Positions 56,533 through 64,000 of a stretch of DNA of 64,000 nucleotides are shown piece by piece. Each line of letters begins with the position of its first letter. Within the stretch, counting starts at the first letter, position 1. The notes below the pieces were generated by a model, which saw nothing but the letters and a program-made list of their open reading frames with translations, searched no databases and was not told the origin of the DNA. The stretch is from Streptomyces sp. NBC_00390 (GTDB lineage: Bacteria > Actinomycetota > Actinomycetes > Streptomycetales > Streptomycetaceae), in NCBI RefSeq assembly GCF_036057275.1, contig NZ_CP107945.1:930001-994000 (forward strand). The letters run 5' to 3'. Position numbers and translations under genes: made by a program.

Positions 56533-57300
56533 TCAGGCTCTGGCGATCGGACGGTGCGCTACCACACGGCGCAGTTCTGCCGCGAGCAGGGTGGGCAGTT
56601 CGGCATCACGGACGAAGAAGTGGCCGCCAGCAACCGTGCGCAGGCTGAAGCGGGCACTGGTGTACCGGCTCCAGCCGCCGACGGCCTCGGCGGTTGCGAC
56701 CTTGTCCTCGGTTCCGGCGAAGGCGTTCAGCGGTACGGGCAGCGGGTCGCCGTCCTGCGCCCGCAGGCTGCGCGCCAGCCGGAGGTCGTCGCGCATGGTC
56801 GACAGCAGGATGCCCAGCCACTTGGGCCGCTCGAAGAGATACGGCGGCAGCGTGCCGTACTTGGCGAGTGCGGCCAGCAGCCGGTCGTCGGACAGATCGG
56901 GCTGCTCGACGAGCGGGGTGGGCAGATGGGGCGCGGCGCAGGCGCCGACACCGACCAGGTCCGGCCGGCGGTGCCCGCCGCGTACCCGGTGCTGGGCGAA
57001 CCGGTGGGCGACCAGTGCGCCCAGGCTGTGCCCGTAGAAGGCGTGCGGCACATCCAGCAACGGGCTCAGGTGGGTGTCGAGTTCGGCAAGCAGCTCGGCG
57101 GCGTCGGTGATGCGCGGTTCGCGCAGCCGGGTCTCCCGCCCGGGAAGCCGTACCGGAAGCACCTGGATCTGCGACGGGAAACGGGGCCGCCAGCGCGCGA
57201 AGGTGAGGGCGCCCGCGCCCGCGTGGTGGAAGCACAACAGTCGGAACGCGGGCTCGGGCAACTCCGGTATGCCGGGCGACACTGCGAGATACTGGTTCAC
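56533..57300 (-). CDS. Type II thioesterase
   Basis: A 255-residue alpha/beta hydrolase. Ser92 in YGHSLGALVAH is the nucleophile, and the catalytic His is in VAGGHFFV near the C-terminus; LPGRETRL is a TE II signature. Type II thioesterases remove stalled or wrong acyl groups from carrier proteins. The GTG at 57300 is the only suitable start. It is unusual beside a type II PKS and more typical of modular PKS/NRPS, which supports extra carrier-bound chemistry in this cluster. Confidence 0.92.
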   Translation of the reverse strand: MNQYLAVSPGIPELPEPAFRLLCFHHAGAGALTFARWRPRFPSQIQVLPVRLPGRETRLREPRITDAAELLAELDTHLSPLLDVPHAFYGHSLGALVAHRFAQHRVRGGHRRPDLVGVGACAAPHLPTPLVEQPDLSDDRLLAALAKYGTLPPYLFERPKWLGILLSTMRDDLRLARSLRAQDGDPLPVPLNAFAGTEDKVATAEAVGGWSRYTSARFSLRTVAGGHFFVRDAELPTLLAAELRRVVAHRPIARA

Positions 57301-57418
57301 GCCCCCTCCTCACACCGCACCGGTTTCTCGACTACGCGGGCCCCGATCCTCACGACCACCGCTTTAAGGCCGCTTGACCGGAGCTGGAGCGAGGTGGAGC
57401 GGATGAGCTGGCAGGACG

Positions 57419-58261
57419 TCAGACGGTGAGTACTCCGTCACCGTCCATACGCCCGCGGCCGCTCCACTCGTCGATGGCTTCCTCACCGCGGAGGATGGCC
57501 TGGTGAAGCCGCTGGGTCCGGGGAGAGGGCTCGAGTCCCAGCTCCTCGACCAGGGTCTCCCTCAGTCGCTTGTAGGCGACCAGCGCATCGGACGAGCGCC
57601 CGTCGGCGCAGTAGGCGAGCATCTGCAGGGCGCGCAGGCTCTCGTGCATCGGGTGCCGCTCGCACAGTGCGCACAGCTCCCCCAGCACCTCGCGGTGCCG
57701 GCCCAGTTGCAGATCGGCCCCGATGCGCCGTTCCAGCGCGCCGAGCCTGCTCTCCTGAAGTCGCGTCACCTCGATGCCGATGTGCCGTCCGTGCGGTACG
57801 TCGGCCAGCGCGGGCCCCCGCCACAGCTCGATGGCCGCGGTGAGGTTCCTCGATGCCCTGGCCATGTCGCCGAGCTCGAACGCGGTGTGCCCCGCGCCGG
57901 CCAGCCGGTCGAACTCGAGCGCGTCGACATCGGCGGGCTCGACGTCCAGCAGATAGCCGCCGTGCCGGGTCACCAGGACGTTCTTGTCCCAGACACCGGT
58001 CGACTCGGGGATGGCGGAGCGCAGTCGGCGGCGCAGCTGCAGGATGTAGGTCTGCAGCGTGGTGGGCGCACTGCGCGGCGGGCCGGCGCCCCAGAGCTCC
58101 TCCATCAGCACCGGCACGGGCACGATGTGCTGGGCGTTGAGCGCGAGCAGCGCCAGGATCTGCCGTGGTTTGGAGGCGCTGGGAAGTACGGACACTCCCG
58201 CGGCCTCGCCGCGCAGAGTTCCCAGAACCTCCACGCGTACTCTGCGCCCCCAGTTCGGCAT
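57419..58261 (-). CDS. SARP-family transcriptional activator (second)
   Basis: A 280-residue SARP related to the first: VRVEVLGTLRGEAAG, ILALLALNAQHIVPV, LQTYILQLRRRL, and BTAD helices through ALVAYKRLRETLVEELGLEPSPR. The ATG at 58261 is used because GGGAAAAGGA precedes it; the upstream in-frame GTG at 58276 is less likely. Two SARPs flank the thioesterase gene, suggesting layered control. The 276-base upstream gap should hold its promoter and that of the peptide gene on the other strand. Confidence 0.92.
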   Translation of the reverse strand: MPNWGRRVRVEVLGTLRGEAAGVSVLPSASKPRQILALLALNAQHIVPVPVLMEELWGAGPPRSAPTTLQTYILQLRRRLRSAIPESTGVWDKNVLVTRHGGYLLDVEPADVDALEFDRLAGAGHTAFELGDMARASRNLTAAIELWRGPALADVPHGRHIGIEVTRLQESRLGALERRIGADLQLGRHREVLGELCALCERHPMHESLRALQMLAYCADGRSSDALVAYKRLRETLVEELGLEPSPRTQRLHQAILRGEEAIDEWSGRGRMDGDGVLTV

Positions 58262-58537
58262 GTCCTTTTCCCTCACCCCGTCGGACGGCTTCTCCGTGGC
58301 GGAAAGCCGGTTCAGGGCAGGCTGTCATGCGGGACATCCGCAGGAACAGTGAGCAGTTCACATGCCTCATATGGAGATCACCTGGAACGGGCCTATGAAA
58401 TCTTCACATCCAGGGAGGTGATGCCCCCACTGTTCGATTCCAGTCACGCCGCACAAACTGCTCTCGTATGCGCAGCCGAACATCCGCACAGGCCAACGCC
58501 TTCCCGGCACCGTTCAGTTGACGATGGGAGCAAGAAG

Positions 58538-58894
58538 ATGTCTGGTTACGCGTCCAGCGGAACCGCAGTTCAAGTGGCCCGCACCAGCTCGGTCGAGCAT
58601 GACTGGCGATTCGCGGAACTCGTCGCGCGGACCTGTCTGCAGCCGGAACTGGCCCTGCGTTACGCGCTGGAGCCCCGTAATGTTCTCGCCGAATTCGGCA
58701 TTCCGGTCGCACCCGGAAGTGTCATCCCGGCACTGCCGGCGGACACCGACACCGAAGTGACGATCATCAATCTGTCCACCGAATCCGGCGACGGCTCCGG
58801 CGTTCACCGGGTGCAGCCCTGCTTCTGCGCGACCCGGCAGGACCTCGTTCCCGCGCCTGCAGCACAGGGCGTCGCCGGCCACGGCCGTATGTGA
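58538..58894 (+). CDS. NHLP-type RiPP precursor-like small protein
   Basis: A 118-residue protein. Residues 23-80 match the nitrile-hydratase-like leader (NHLP) pattern: WRFAELVARTCLQPEL, LEPRNVLAEFGIPVAPGS and an acidic EVTIINLS strand. The tail, residues 81-118, differs in character and contains Ser83, Ser87, Cys95 and Cys97 (QPCFCATRQ). It is followed after seven bases by a YcaO fusion gene, the usual partner that heterocyclises Cys/Ser/Thr. There is no classical GG cleavage site; a nearby candidate is STESGDGSG. The alternative is a stand-alone protein substrate or scaffold. GGGAG precedes the ATG. Confidence 0.75.
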   Translation: MSGYASSGTAVQVARTSSVEHDWRFAELVARTCLQPELALRYALEPRNVLAEFGIPVAPGSVIPALPADTDTEVTIINLSTESGDGSGVHRVQPCFCATRQDLVPAPAAQGVAGHGRM

Positions 58895-58901
58895 GCCGCT
58901 G

Positions 58902-61163
58902 GTGAATTCCCTCGGGCAGCGGATCGGGTTCAGGAGACATCTCACGACCGCCGTAGTACCGGGCGAGGCGACCTATCTGGTCTCCGAGCAGGGTGTCACC
59001 GCGATCGAGGGCGAGGCCATCGCGGTCCTCGCGCCCCTACTGGACGGCAGCAGGGATCTGCCCGCTCTCGTGCGGGACACCCAGGGCGTGCTGTCCGTGC
59101 GAGAACTCGGACTGCTCCTGGGAAAGCTGAAGCAGGCCAATCTGATCACCGGCAGCTCGGCGCCGCTCGAGTGTGACCCGGCCTCCCAGGACGCCGCGGC
59201 CTTCTGGGAGGCCGGTGGTCTCGAGGCGGCACGTGCGAGATCCGCGCTGTCCGAGGGCATGGTCCGGCTCGTGGACCTCCGCGCCCTCGGCGCGCCGCCC
59301 GCCCGGGACGCCTTCCACGCCGCCGGGGTCGCGATCAGCGACCCCGGCGGCTGTGGTCCGGCGGGCCTCACGGTCGTCCTGTGCGACGACTATCTCCTGC
59401 CTCAGCTCCAGGACATCGACGCAGCTCAGCGCCGCAGCGGCCGCCCGTGGATGCTGGCGAAACCGCATGGCGTGGAACCATGGGTCGGGCCGGTGTTCCA
59501 GCCCGGCGAAGGGGCCTGCTGGCACTGCATGGCGCACCGGCTGAGCCATCACCGCCGGCCCGAGCAGCATGTCGGCGCGGCCCTCGGGCTGCCCGTGCCA
59601 CCCGCGCCGCCGCGTGCGGCGATCGCGGCGAGCCGCTCGCTGGCCTTCCAGACGATCGCCATCGAGGCGGCGAAGTGGATCGCCGGGTACCGCAGCACCA
59701 ACCAGTCGGCGATCCGGGTGCTGGACACCCTGGAGCTCGGCATCCAGGCCCATCAGGTCGCCAGGCGCCCCCAGTGCCCGCAGTGCGGCGACCCCCGGCT
59801 GGTCGGGGATCGGGTCCAGCGGCCGATCGTCCTGACCTCGCGCCCCAAGAAGACCCTGAGCGGCAACGGTCACCGTGCGCTCACTCCCGAGCAGGTCCTG
59901 GAGCGTTACGAGCACCTGGTGGGCCGGGTCACCGGTGTGGTCACGGGGCTGCAGCGTGCGCCCGGCGGACCCGATTTCCTCAACTCGTACTACTCGGGCC
60001 CCAATCCGGCGCTGCCCAGCGGTTCGCTCGCTGCCTTCCGCTCCGGGCTGCGCTGCCAGAGCGGAGGCAAGGGCGTCACCGCGCTCGATGCCAAGGTCGG
60101 CGCGCTCTGTGAGGCGGTGGAACGCTACTCCGCGACACTCCACGGCGACGAACCCAGCGTCCGGGGACGGTTCGCCGAACTGGCCGACAGCGCGGTCCAT
60201 CCCAACGAGTGCCAGCTCTACCACGAGCGCCAGTATCCGGAGCGGCGGCGGTGGAACGCCGTACAGCCGCCGTTCCAGTACATCTGCGACCCGTTCGACG
60301 AGGATGCCGACATCGACTGGACGCCGGTCTGGTCGCTCACGCGGGGCAGACACCGGCTGCTGCCTACGCGGATGCTGTACTTCTCCGCCCCGCCGGCGAG
60401 CGGGCCGTGCTTCGCCCTCGCCGACTCCAACGGCAACGCCGCGGGCAGCAGTCTCGAGGACGCCGTGCTGCAGGGCTTCTTCGAGATCGTGGAACGCGAC
60501 GCGGTGGCCCTGTGGTGGTACAACCGCACCAGCCAGCCCGCGGTCGACATCGACTCGTTCACCGACCCGTGGATCGACGAGATGCGGGCCCAGTACGCCA
60601 TGCTGAACCGGGAGTTCTGGGTGCTCGACCTCACCTCCGACCTCGGCATCCCGGCGATGGTGGCCGTCTCCCGGCGGATCGACAAGCCGGAGGAGGACAT
60701 CATGTTCGGCTTCGGCTGCCACTTCGACCCGGGAATCGCGCTGCGCAGGGCGCTCACGGAGCTCAACCAGCTTCTGGCGTCGGTGCTGCAGCCGCCTGCG
60801 GACGACCCCGTGCTCGCGGACTGGTGCGCGCGCCGCACCGTCGAGAACCAGCCGTACCTGGCACCCGACCCGCTGGTTCCCGCCAGGCGCCGAACCGACT
60901 ACCCGTACACCCTGCGGTCCGATCTCCTCGACGATGTCCACGCCGCTGAGCAACTGCTGCGCGCCCGCGGCCTGGAGCTCCTGGTCCTCGACCAGACCCG
61001 GCCCGACCTGGGCCTTCCCGCGGTCAAGGTCATGGTGCCGGGGATGCGGCACTTCTGGGCACGGTTCGGGGCGGGACGGCTCTACGACGTACCGGTGCAG
61101 CTCGGCCGACGTACCTCCCCCATCGCCTATGAAGAGCTCAACCCCATACCACTGTTTGTCTAG
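58902..61163 (+). CDS. Fused E1-like (ocin-ThiF) / YcaO cyclodehydratase
   Basis: A 753-residue TOMM-type fusion protein. The first 350 residues resemble the leader-binding/E1-like partner, with structural zinc pairs CWHC (about 206-209) and CPQC (about 291-294). The C-terminal 400 residues form the YcaO ATPase (LRCQSGGKGVTALDAKVGALCEAVERYS, NGNAAGSSLEDAVLQGFFEIVERDA, ending ELNPIPLFV with the Pro-containing tail). YcaO proteins phosphorylate backbone amides to make azolines, thioamides or macroamidines. The GTG at 58902 starts seven bases after the precursor stop. No flavin azoline dehydrogenase is visible, so azolines rather than azoles are expected unless a P450 or other oxidase acts. Confidence 0.9.
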   Translation: MNSLGQRIGFRRHLTTAVVPGEATYLVSEQGVTAIEGEAIAVLAPLLDGSRDLPALVRDTQGVLSVRELGLLLGKLKQANLITGSSAPLECDPASQDAAAFWEAGGLEAARARSALSEGMVRLVDLRALGAPPARDAFHAAGVAISDPGGCGPAGLTVVLCDDYLLPQLQDIDAAQRRSGRPWMLAKPHGVEPWVGPVFQPGEGACWHCMAHRLSHHRRPEQHVGAALGLPVPPAPPRAAIAASRSLAFQTIAIEAAKWIAGYRSTNQSAIRVLDTLELGIQAHQVARRPQCPQCGDPRLVGDRVQRPIVLTSRPKKTLSGNGHRALTPEQVLERYEHLVGRVTGVVTGLQRAPGGPDFLNSYYSGPNPALPSGSLAAFRSGLRCQSGGKGVTALDAKVGALCEAVERYSATLHGDEPSVRGRFAELADSAVHPNECQLYHERQYPERRRWNAVQPPFQYICDPFDEDADIDWTPVWSLTRGRHRLLPTRMLYFSAPPASGPCFALADSNGNAAGSSLEDAVLQGFFEIVERDAVALWWYNRTSQPAVDIDSFTDPWIDEMRAQYAMLNREFWVLDLTSDLGIPAMVAVSRRIDKPEEDIMFGFGCHFDPGIALRRALTELNQLLASVLQPPADDPVLADWCARRTVENQPYLAPDPLVPARRRTDYPYTLRSDLLDDVHAAEQLLRARGLELLVLDQTRPDLGLPAVKVMVPGMRHFWARFGAGRLYDVPVQLGRRTSPIAYEELNPIPLFV

Positions 61164-61254
61164 TGTTCGCCCGGTAATGACCGTCGCATCCAAGCCGCGC
61201 TCCCCTAGGATCCATGCACGCGCAGTAATGCGTCTGGGGTCAATCGGGGGTCGC

Positions 61255-62535
61255 ATGTCTGACGTGGAACACGCCCAGGAGACACAACACGCGGAGACAC
61301 AGCACGTGCTCGGCCCGGACCACCGAGCACCGCTCATGGACCGGCGCGGCTCGAACGACGCGGGTCTGGCACCCAAGATCGCCCAGGCGATTCTGCTGGT
61401 GGCGCTGGGCAGCGTGCTGGCCGCCGCGACACTCCACCTGCTGGCCGTCCAGCAGCACCTGCTGCAGCTCGCCGTGGGTACGGCCGCTCTCCTGGGCATG
61501 TTCGCCTCCCAGGTGGTGCTGTCGGCGCCCCGGAGGGTGCGGCTGGAGCGCGGGCACCAGTATCTCATCCTGGCGGTCCAGGTGATGCTCACCTATCCGC
61601 CGATTCTGCTGCTCGGCACCGCCTGGGTGGGGCTGACCGGCTTTCTGGCCGGATCGCTGCTGCTGACGCTGCGCGCGCCGTGGTCATGGCTGGTCTCGGT
61701 GGTCGCCGTCGTGAGCACCATGGGCCTGACCACGGCGTGGAGCGAGATGGCGCTGCTCGACGTCGCCTACGTCGGCGTCTCCACGGTGATGATCGCAAGC
61801 CTCGTGTACGGCCTGACCGCGCTCACCGAGATGGTGCTGCGGCTGCGCAGCGCTCAGCAGGAGATCGCCCGGCTCGCCGTGGAGCAGGAGCGGCTGCGGT
61901 TCGCCCGCGATCTGCACGACCTGCTGGGGTACAGCCTCTCGGCGATCACCCTGCGCAGCGAGCTGACGCTTCGGCTGGTGGACCAGCACCCGGCGAGGGC
62001 GCGGGAGGAGCTGGCCACGGTGCTGGACATCTCCCGCCAGGCACTCGCCGACACCCGGCAGGTGGCCCGCAGCTACCGGCACATGTCGTTCTCCACCGAA
62101 CTGGCTTCGGCCTGCTCGGTGTTCGGAGCCGCCGGCATCGACGTCGAGGTCGACTGCGGCCTGAGTGAGGTGCCCGACGCGGTCGGCACCGTACTGGCGA
62201 CGGTGCTGCGCGAGGGAATCACCAACGTGCTGCGGCACAGCGTTGTGCAGCGCTGCCGTATCTCCGTCAGGAAGAGCGGTGAGGAGGCGGTGGTCCTCAC
62301 GGTCGTCAACGACGGAGTGGCGGGCGACGGCGACCGGCCGTCCTCCCACGACGGCGGGAGCGGCATCGGCAATCTGTCCGCCAGGGTGTGCGCGGTGGGC
62401 GGCAGACTGAGCGCCGGCATCAAGGAGGACGGCTGCTTCCATCTGATGGCGGAGGTGCCGCTCCACTGCCGGGACAGCCGGTGGATGCTCAGGCCGCCGA
62501 AGGTCAGGACGCCGTCGCGCCCGAGTGTGGTGTGA
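61255..62535 (+). CDS. Sensor histidine kinase (HisKA_3, NarL-pair type)
   Basis: A 426-residue kinase with five or six membrane segments between residues 45 and 190. It has phosphoacceptor His221 in FARDLHDLLGYSLSAI, an N-box near LREGITNVLRHS and a G-box GSGIGNLSARV. The ATG at 61255 has GGGGG upstream; an in-frame ATG at 61228 is possible. It converges with its likely partner regulator at 62591. Short extracytoplasmic loops suggest sensing in the membrane plane, perhaps of the product. Confidence 0.9.
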   Translation: MSDVEHAQETQHAETQHVLGPDHRAPLMDRRGSNDAGLAPKIAQAILLVALGSVLAAATLHLLAVQQHLLQLAVGTAALLGMFASQVVLSAPRRVRLERGHQYLILAVQVMLTYPPILLLGTAWVGLTGFLAGSLLLTLRAPWSWLVSVVAVVSTMGLTTAWSEMALLDVAYVGVSTVMIASLVYGLTALTEMVLRLRSAQQEIARLAVEQERLRFARDLHDLLGYSLSAITLRSELTLRLVDQHPARAREELATVLDISRQALADTRQVARSYRHMSFSTELASACSVFGAAGIDVEVDCGLSEVPDAVGTVLATVLREGITNVLRHSVVQRCRISVRKSGEEAVVLTVVNDGVAGDGDRPSSHDGGSGIGNLSARVCAVGGRLSAGIKEDGCFHLMAEVPLHCRDSRWMLRPPKVRTPSRPSVV

Positions 62536-62590
62536 GGGTGCGACCTCGGCCGGCCGGCCCGGCGGCCGGTGAGACGTCACGGCGGAAAGG

Positions 62591-63217
62591 TCAGAGCCAG
62601 CCCTGTTCCCGGGCGATCCGGATGGCGTCCACCCGGTTGCGCGCGCCGAGTTTGGTGACGACCGTCGTCAGGTAGTTCCGCACGGTACCCACCGTCAGAT
62701 ACAGCCGGCCCGCGATGTCGGGGGCCTCGGCGCCGTCCGCGGCCATCCGCAGCACCTCGGTCTCCCTGGCGGTGAGCGGGTTCTCGCGTGCCGCCCATGC
62801 GTCCAGGGCCAGTTGCGGGTCGATCACCCGCTCCCCCACGGACACCCGTCTTATCGCGTCGGCGAGCTGGGTCGGCGGCGCGTCCTTGAGGATGAAGCCC
62901 GAGACCTGCGCCTCCAGCGCCCGGCGCAGATTCCCGGGGCGGCCGAGACCGGTGAGGATCAGGGTGCGGCAGGAGGGCTGCTTGGCGTGCACCTCCGCCG
63001 CCGCGGCCAGTCCGTCGATGCCTGGCAGGTCGATGTCGAGCACGGCCACGTGCGGGTCGCACCGGAGCACGGCGGGCAGGATGTCCCGGCCGGAGCCGAC
63101 CTCGGCGACGACTCGTATGTCAGGTTCGAGATTGAGCAGAGCCACTAACGCACCCCGCACCATGTGCATGTCCTCGGCAAGGACCACTTTGATCATGTTC
63201 AAGGGTTCACGCAGCAC
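62591..63217 (-). CDS. NarL/FixJ-family response regulator
   Basis: A 208-residue regulator. The receiver domain has Glu15-Asp16, phosphoacceptor Asp61 (AVLDIDLPGIDG) and Lys in FILKDAPP; the C-terminal LuxR-type helix-turn-helix is LTARETEVLRMAADGA to NYLTTVV. The GTG at 63217 is preferred over the ATG at 63196 because GGGGAGG lies five bases upstream of it. It pairs with the convergent kinase and is divergent from the P450, a probable target. Confidence 0.92.
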   Translation of the reverse strand: MLREPLNMIKVVLAEDMHMVRGALVALLNLEPDIRVVAEVGSGRDILPAVLRCDPHVAVLDIDLPGIDGLAAAAEVHAKQPSCRTLILTGLGRPGNLRRALEAQVSGFILKDAPPTQLADAIRRVSVGERVIDPQLALDAWAARENPLTARETEVLRMAADGAEAPDIAGRLYLTVGTVRNYLTTVVTKLGARNRVDAIRIAREQGWL

Positions 63218-63322
63218 TCGGCCTCCCCCGACCCGCCGTCAGCGAGCCCCGACAATACCTCTCCGAGTCGCTCTGAACACCCGCTCGAGCACATCCCGAG
63301 CAGCGGGTATGACGGTGTGGTC

Positions 63323-64000
63323 ATGCCTCACCACTCGTCTGGGCGCAGTTATCCGCCCGTTCGTCGTTCGGCGACCGATCTGCCGGAGGAGTACGCGCAG
63401 TTACGCGCCGGCGCTCCGGTGGCGGAGGTCGTCATGCCCAGCGGCGACCACGCATATCTCATGAGCCGGTACGACGATGTGCGTACGGTACTCTCCGACG
63501 CCCGGTGCAGCAGGGCGGCGACGGTGCTGCCGGAGTCCCCGAAGCTGACGGCCGTCCCGTTCGACGCGGGCGGCCTGTTCACGATGGACCCGCCGGAGCA
63601 CACCCGGCTGCGCTCGCTCGTCGCGGGCGCGTTCACCGCCCGCCGGGTCGAACTGCTGCGCCCCCGGATCCGTGAGCTGGCCGACGAGCTGCTCGGGCCG
63701 ATGGCCGAGGGCGGCGGCCCGGCGGACTTCAACGAGGCCTTCGCTTTCCCCTTTCCGGTCGCCGTGATCTGCGAGCTGCTGGGGGTGCCGTTCGCCGACC
63801 GGGAGATGTTCCGCGGCTGGTCGGACGCGATCCTCTCGCTGACCGCGCACACCGCGCAGGAGATGCTGGAGCACAAGCTGGCACTGGTCGGCTATCTGCA
63901 GGGGCTGGCGGCCGAGAAACGGCGGACTCCCGGCGACGACCTGCTCAGTGCGCTCGTAGGGGTTCATGACGACGAGGGCCCGCTGACCGAGCACGAACTG
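63323..64000 (+). CDS. Cytochrome P450, 3' end outside the window
   Basis: The first 226 codons of a P450. They show MDPPEHTRLRSLVAGAFT (C-helix) and FNEAFAFPFPVAVICELLGVPF, closely matching the 5832 enzyme's layout. The I-helix and heme loop lie beyond the edge. Codon 27 is TTA (63401-63403), the rare leucine codon read by the bldA tRNA in Streptomyces, so translation may be developmentally gated. The gene is divergent from the response regulator. It may be a second ring oxygenase or act on the YcaO product. Confidence 0.88.
   Translation, partial: MPHHSSGRSYPPVRRSATDLPEEYAQLRAGAPVAEVVMPSGDHAYLMSRYDDVRTVLSDARCSRAATVLPESPKLTAVPFDAGGLFTMDPPEHTRLRSLVAGAFTARRVELLRPRIRELADELLGPMAEGGGPADFNEAFAFPFPVAVICELLGVPFADREMFRGWSDAILSLTAHTAQEMLEHKLALVGYLQGLAAEKRRTPGDDLLSALVGVHDDEGPLTEHEL

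Overview
This is high-GC actinobacterial DNA of Streptomyces type. Codons end overwhelmingly in G or C, GTG starts are common, genes are tightly coupled by ATGA and GTGA overlaps, and the gene families are those of Streptomyces specialised metabolism. Almost the whole window is one large aromatic (type II) polyketide gene cluster. It continues past the right edge, where a P450 is cut off, and may continue past the left edge. No rRNA, tRNA or CRISPR array was seen.

Layout. (1) 1-18 kb, mostly + strand: a Tat/lipoprotein multicopper oxidase, a glycosyltransferase, an AsnB-type amidotransferase, a TenA-like protein, a P450 with its ferredoxin, an MMPL exporter, a flavin hydroxylase, a secreted VOC protein (- strand), a flavin-dependent halogenase, a POT-type transporter, an O-methyltransferase, an F420/FMN LLM oxidoreductase and an NAD epimerase. 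(2) 18-23.4 kb: a CPA2 antiporter, a small unknown protein, a MarR regulator with operator-like repeats, a methyltransferase and a flavin hydroxylase. (3) 23.4-29 kb, an accessory island: a visibly lower-GC gene encoding an Hsp90-like GHKL ATPase fused to a TIR-like domain, a decayed DUF5753 regulator, a truncated methyltransferase copy in a 380-bp direct repeat, a VOC protein and a small membrane protein. (4) 29-33.7 kb: the intact methyltransferase, a flavin hydroxylase, an SDR, then an aldo/keto reductase and an ArsR-type regulator that both lack their 5' ends. (5) 33.8-48.8 kb: acetyl-CoA carboxylase (three genes), ABM monooxygenases, ketoreductases, DUF1772 proteins, SRPBCC, cupin and TcmI-type cyclases, KS-alpha/CLF, SchA/CurD proteins, a second Tat multicopper oxidase, the ACP and a third ketosynthase. 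(6) 48.7-53.7 kb: AMP ligase, ThDP enzyme, KS-like fragment and aldehyde/acyl dehydrogenase, translationally coupled to the third KS. (7) 54-61.2 kb: an ATP-grasp-like protein, two SARP activators, a type II thioesterase, and a RiPP-like pair (an NHLP-type small protein plus a fused E1-like/YcaO cyclodehydratase). (8) 61.2-64 kb: a two-component system and a second P450 with a TTA codon.

How the genes fit together (inference). The carboxylase supplies malonyl-CoA. KS-alpha/CLF plus the ACP build a long polyketide. The SRPBCC, cupin and TcmI-type cyclases and the two ketoreductases fold it, which fits a pentangular polyphenol/xanthone better than a tetracycline. ABM, DUF1772, flavin and P450 oxygenases, the halogenase, methyltransferases, the glycosyltransferase and AsnB (probably lactam or amide nitrogen) decorate it. 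MMPL and POT proteins may export it. The SARPs, the two-component system and MarR probably regulate it.

Most unusual parts: the Hsp90-TIR fusion island; the leader-peptide/YcaO pair inside a type II PKS cluster; the AMP-ligase/ThDP/ALDH/KS operon; and a third KS that has no in-frame stop before the downstream genes.
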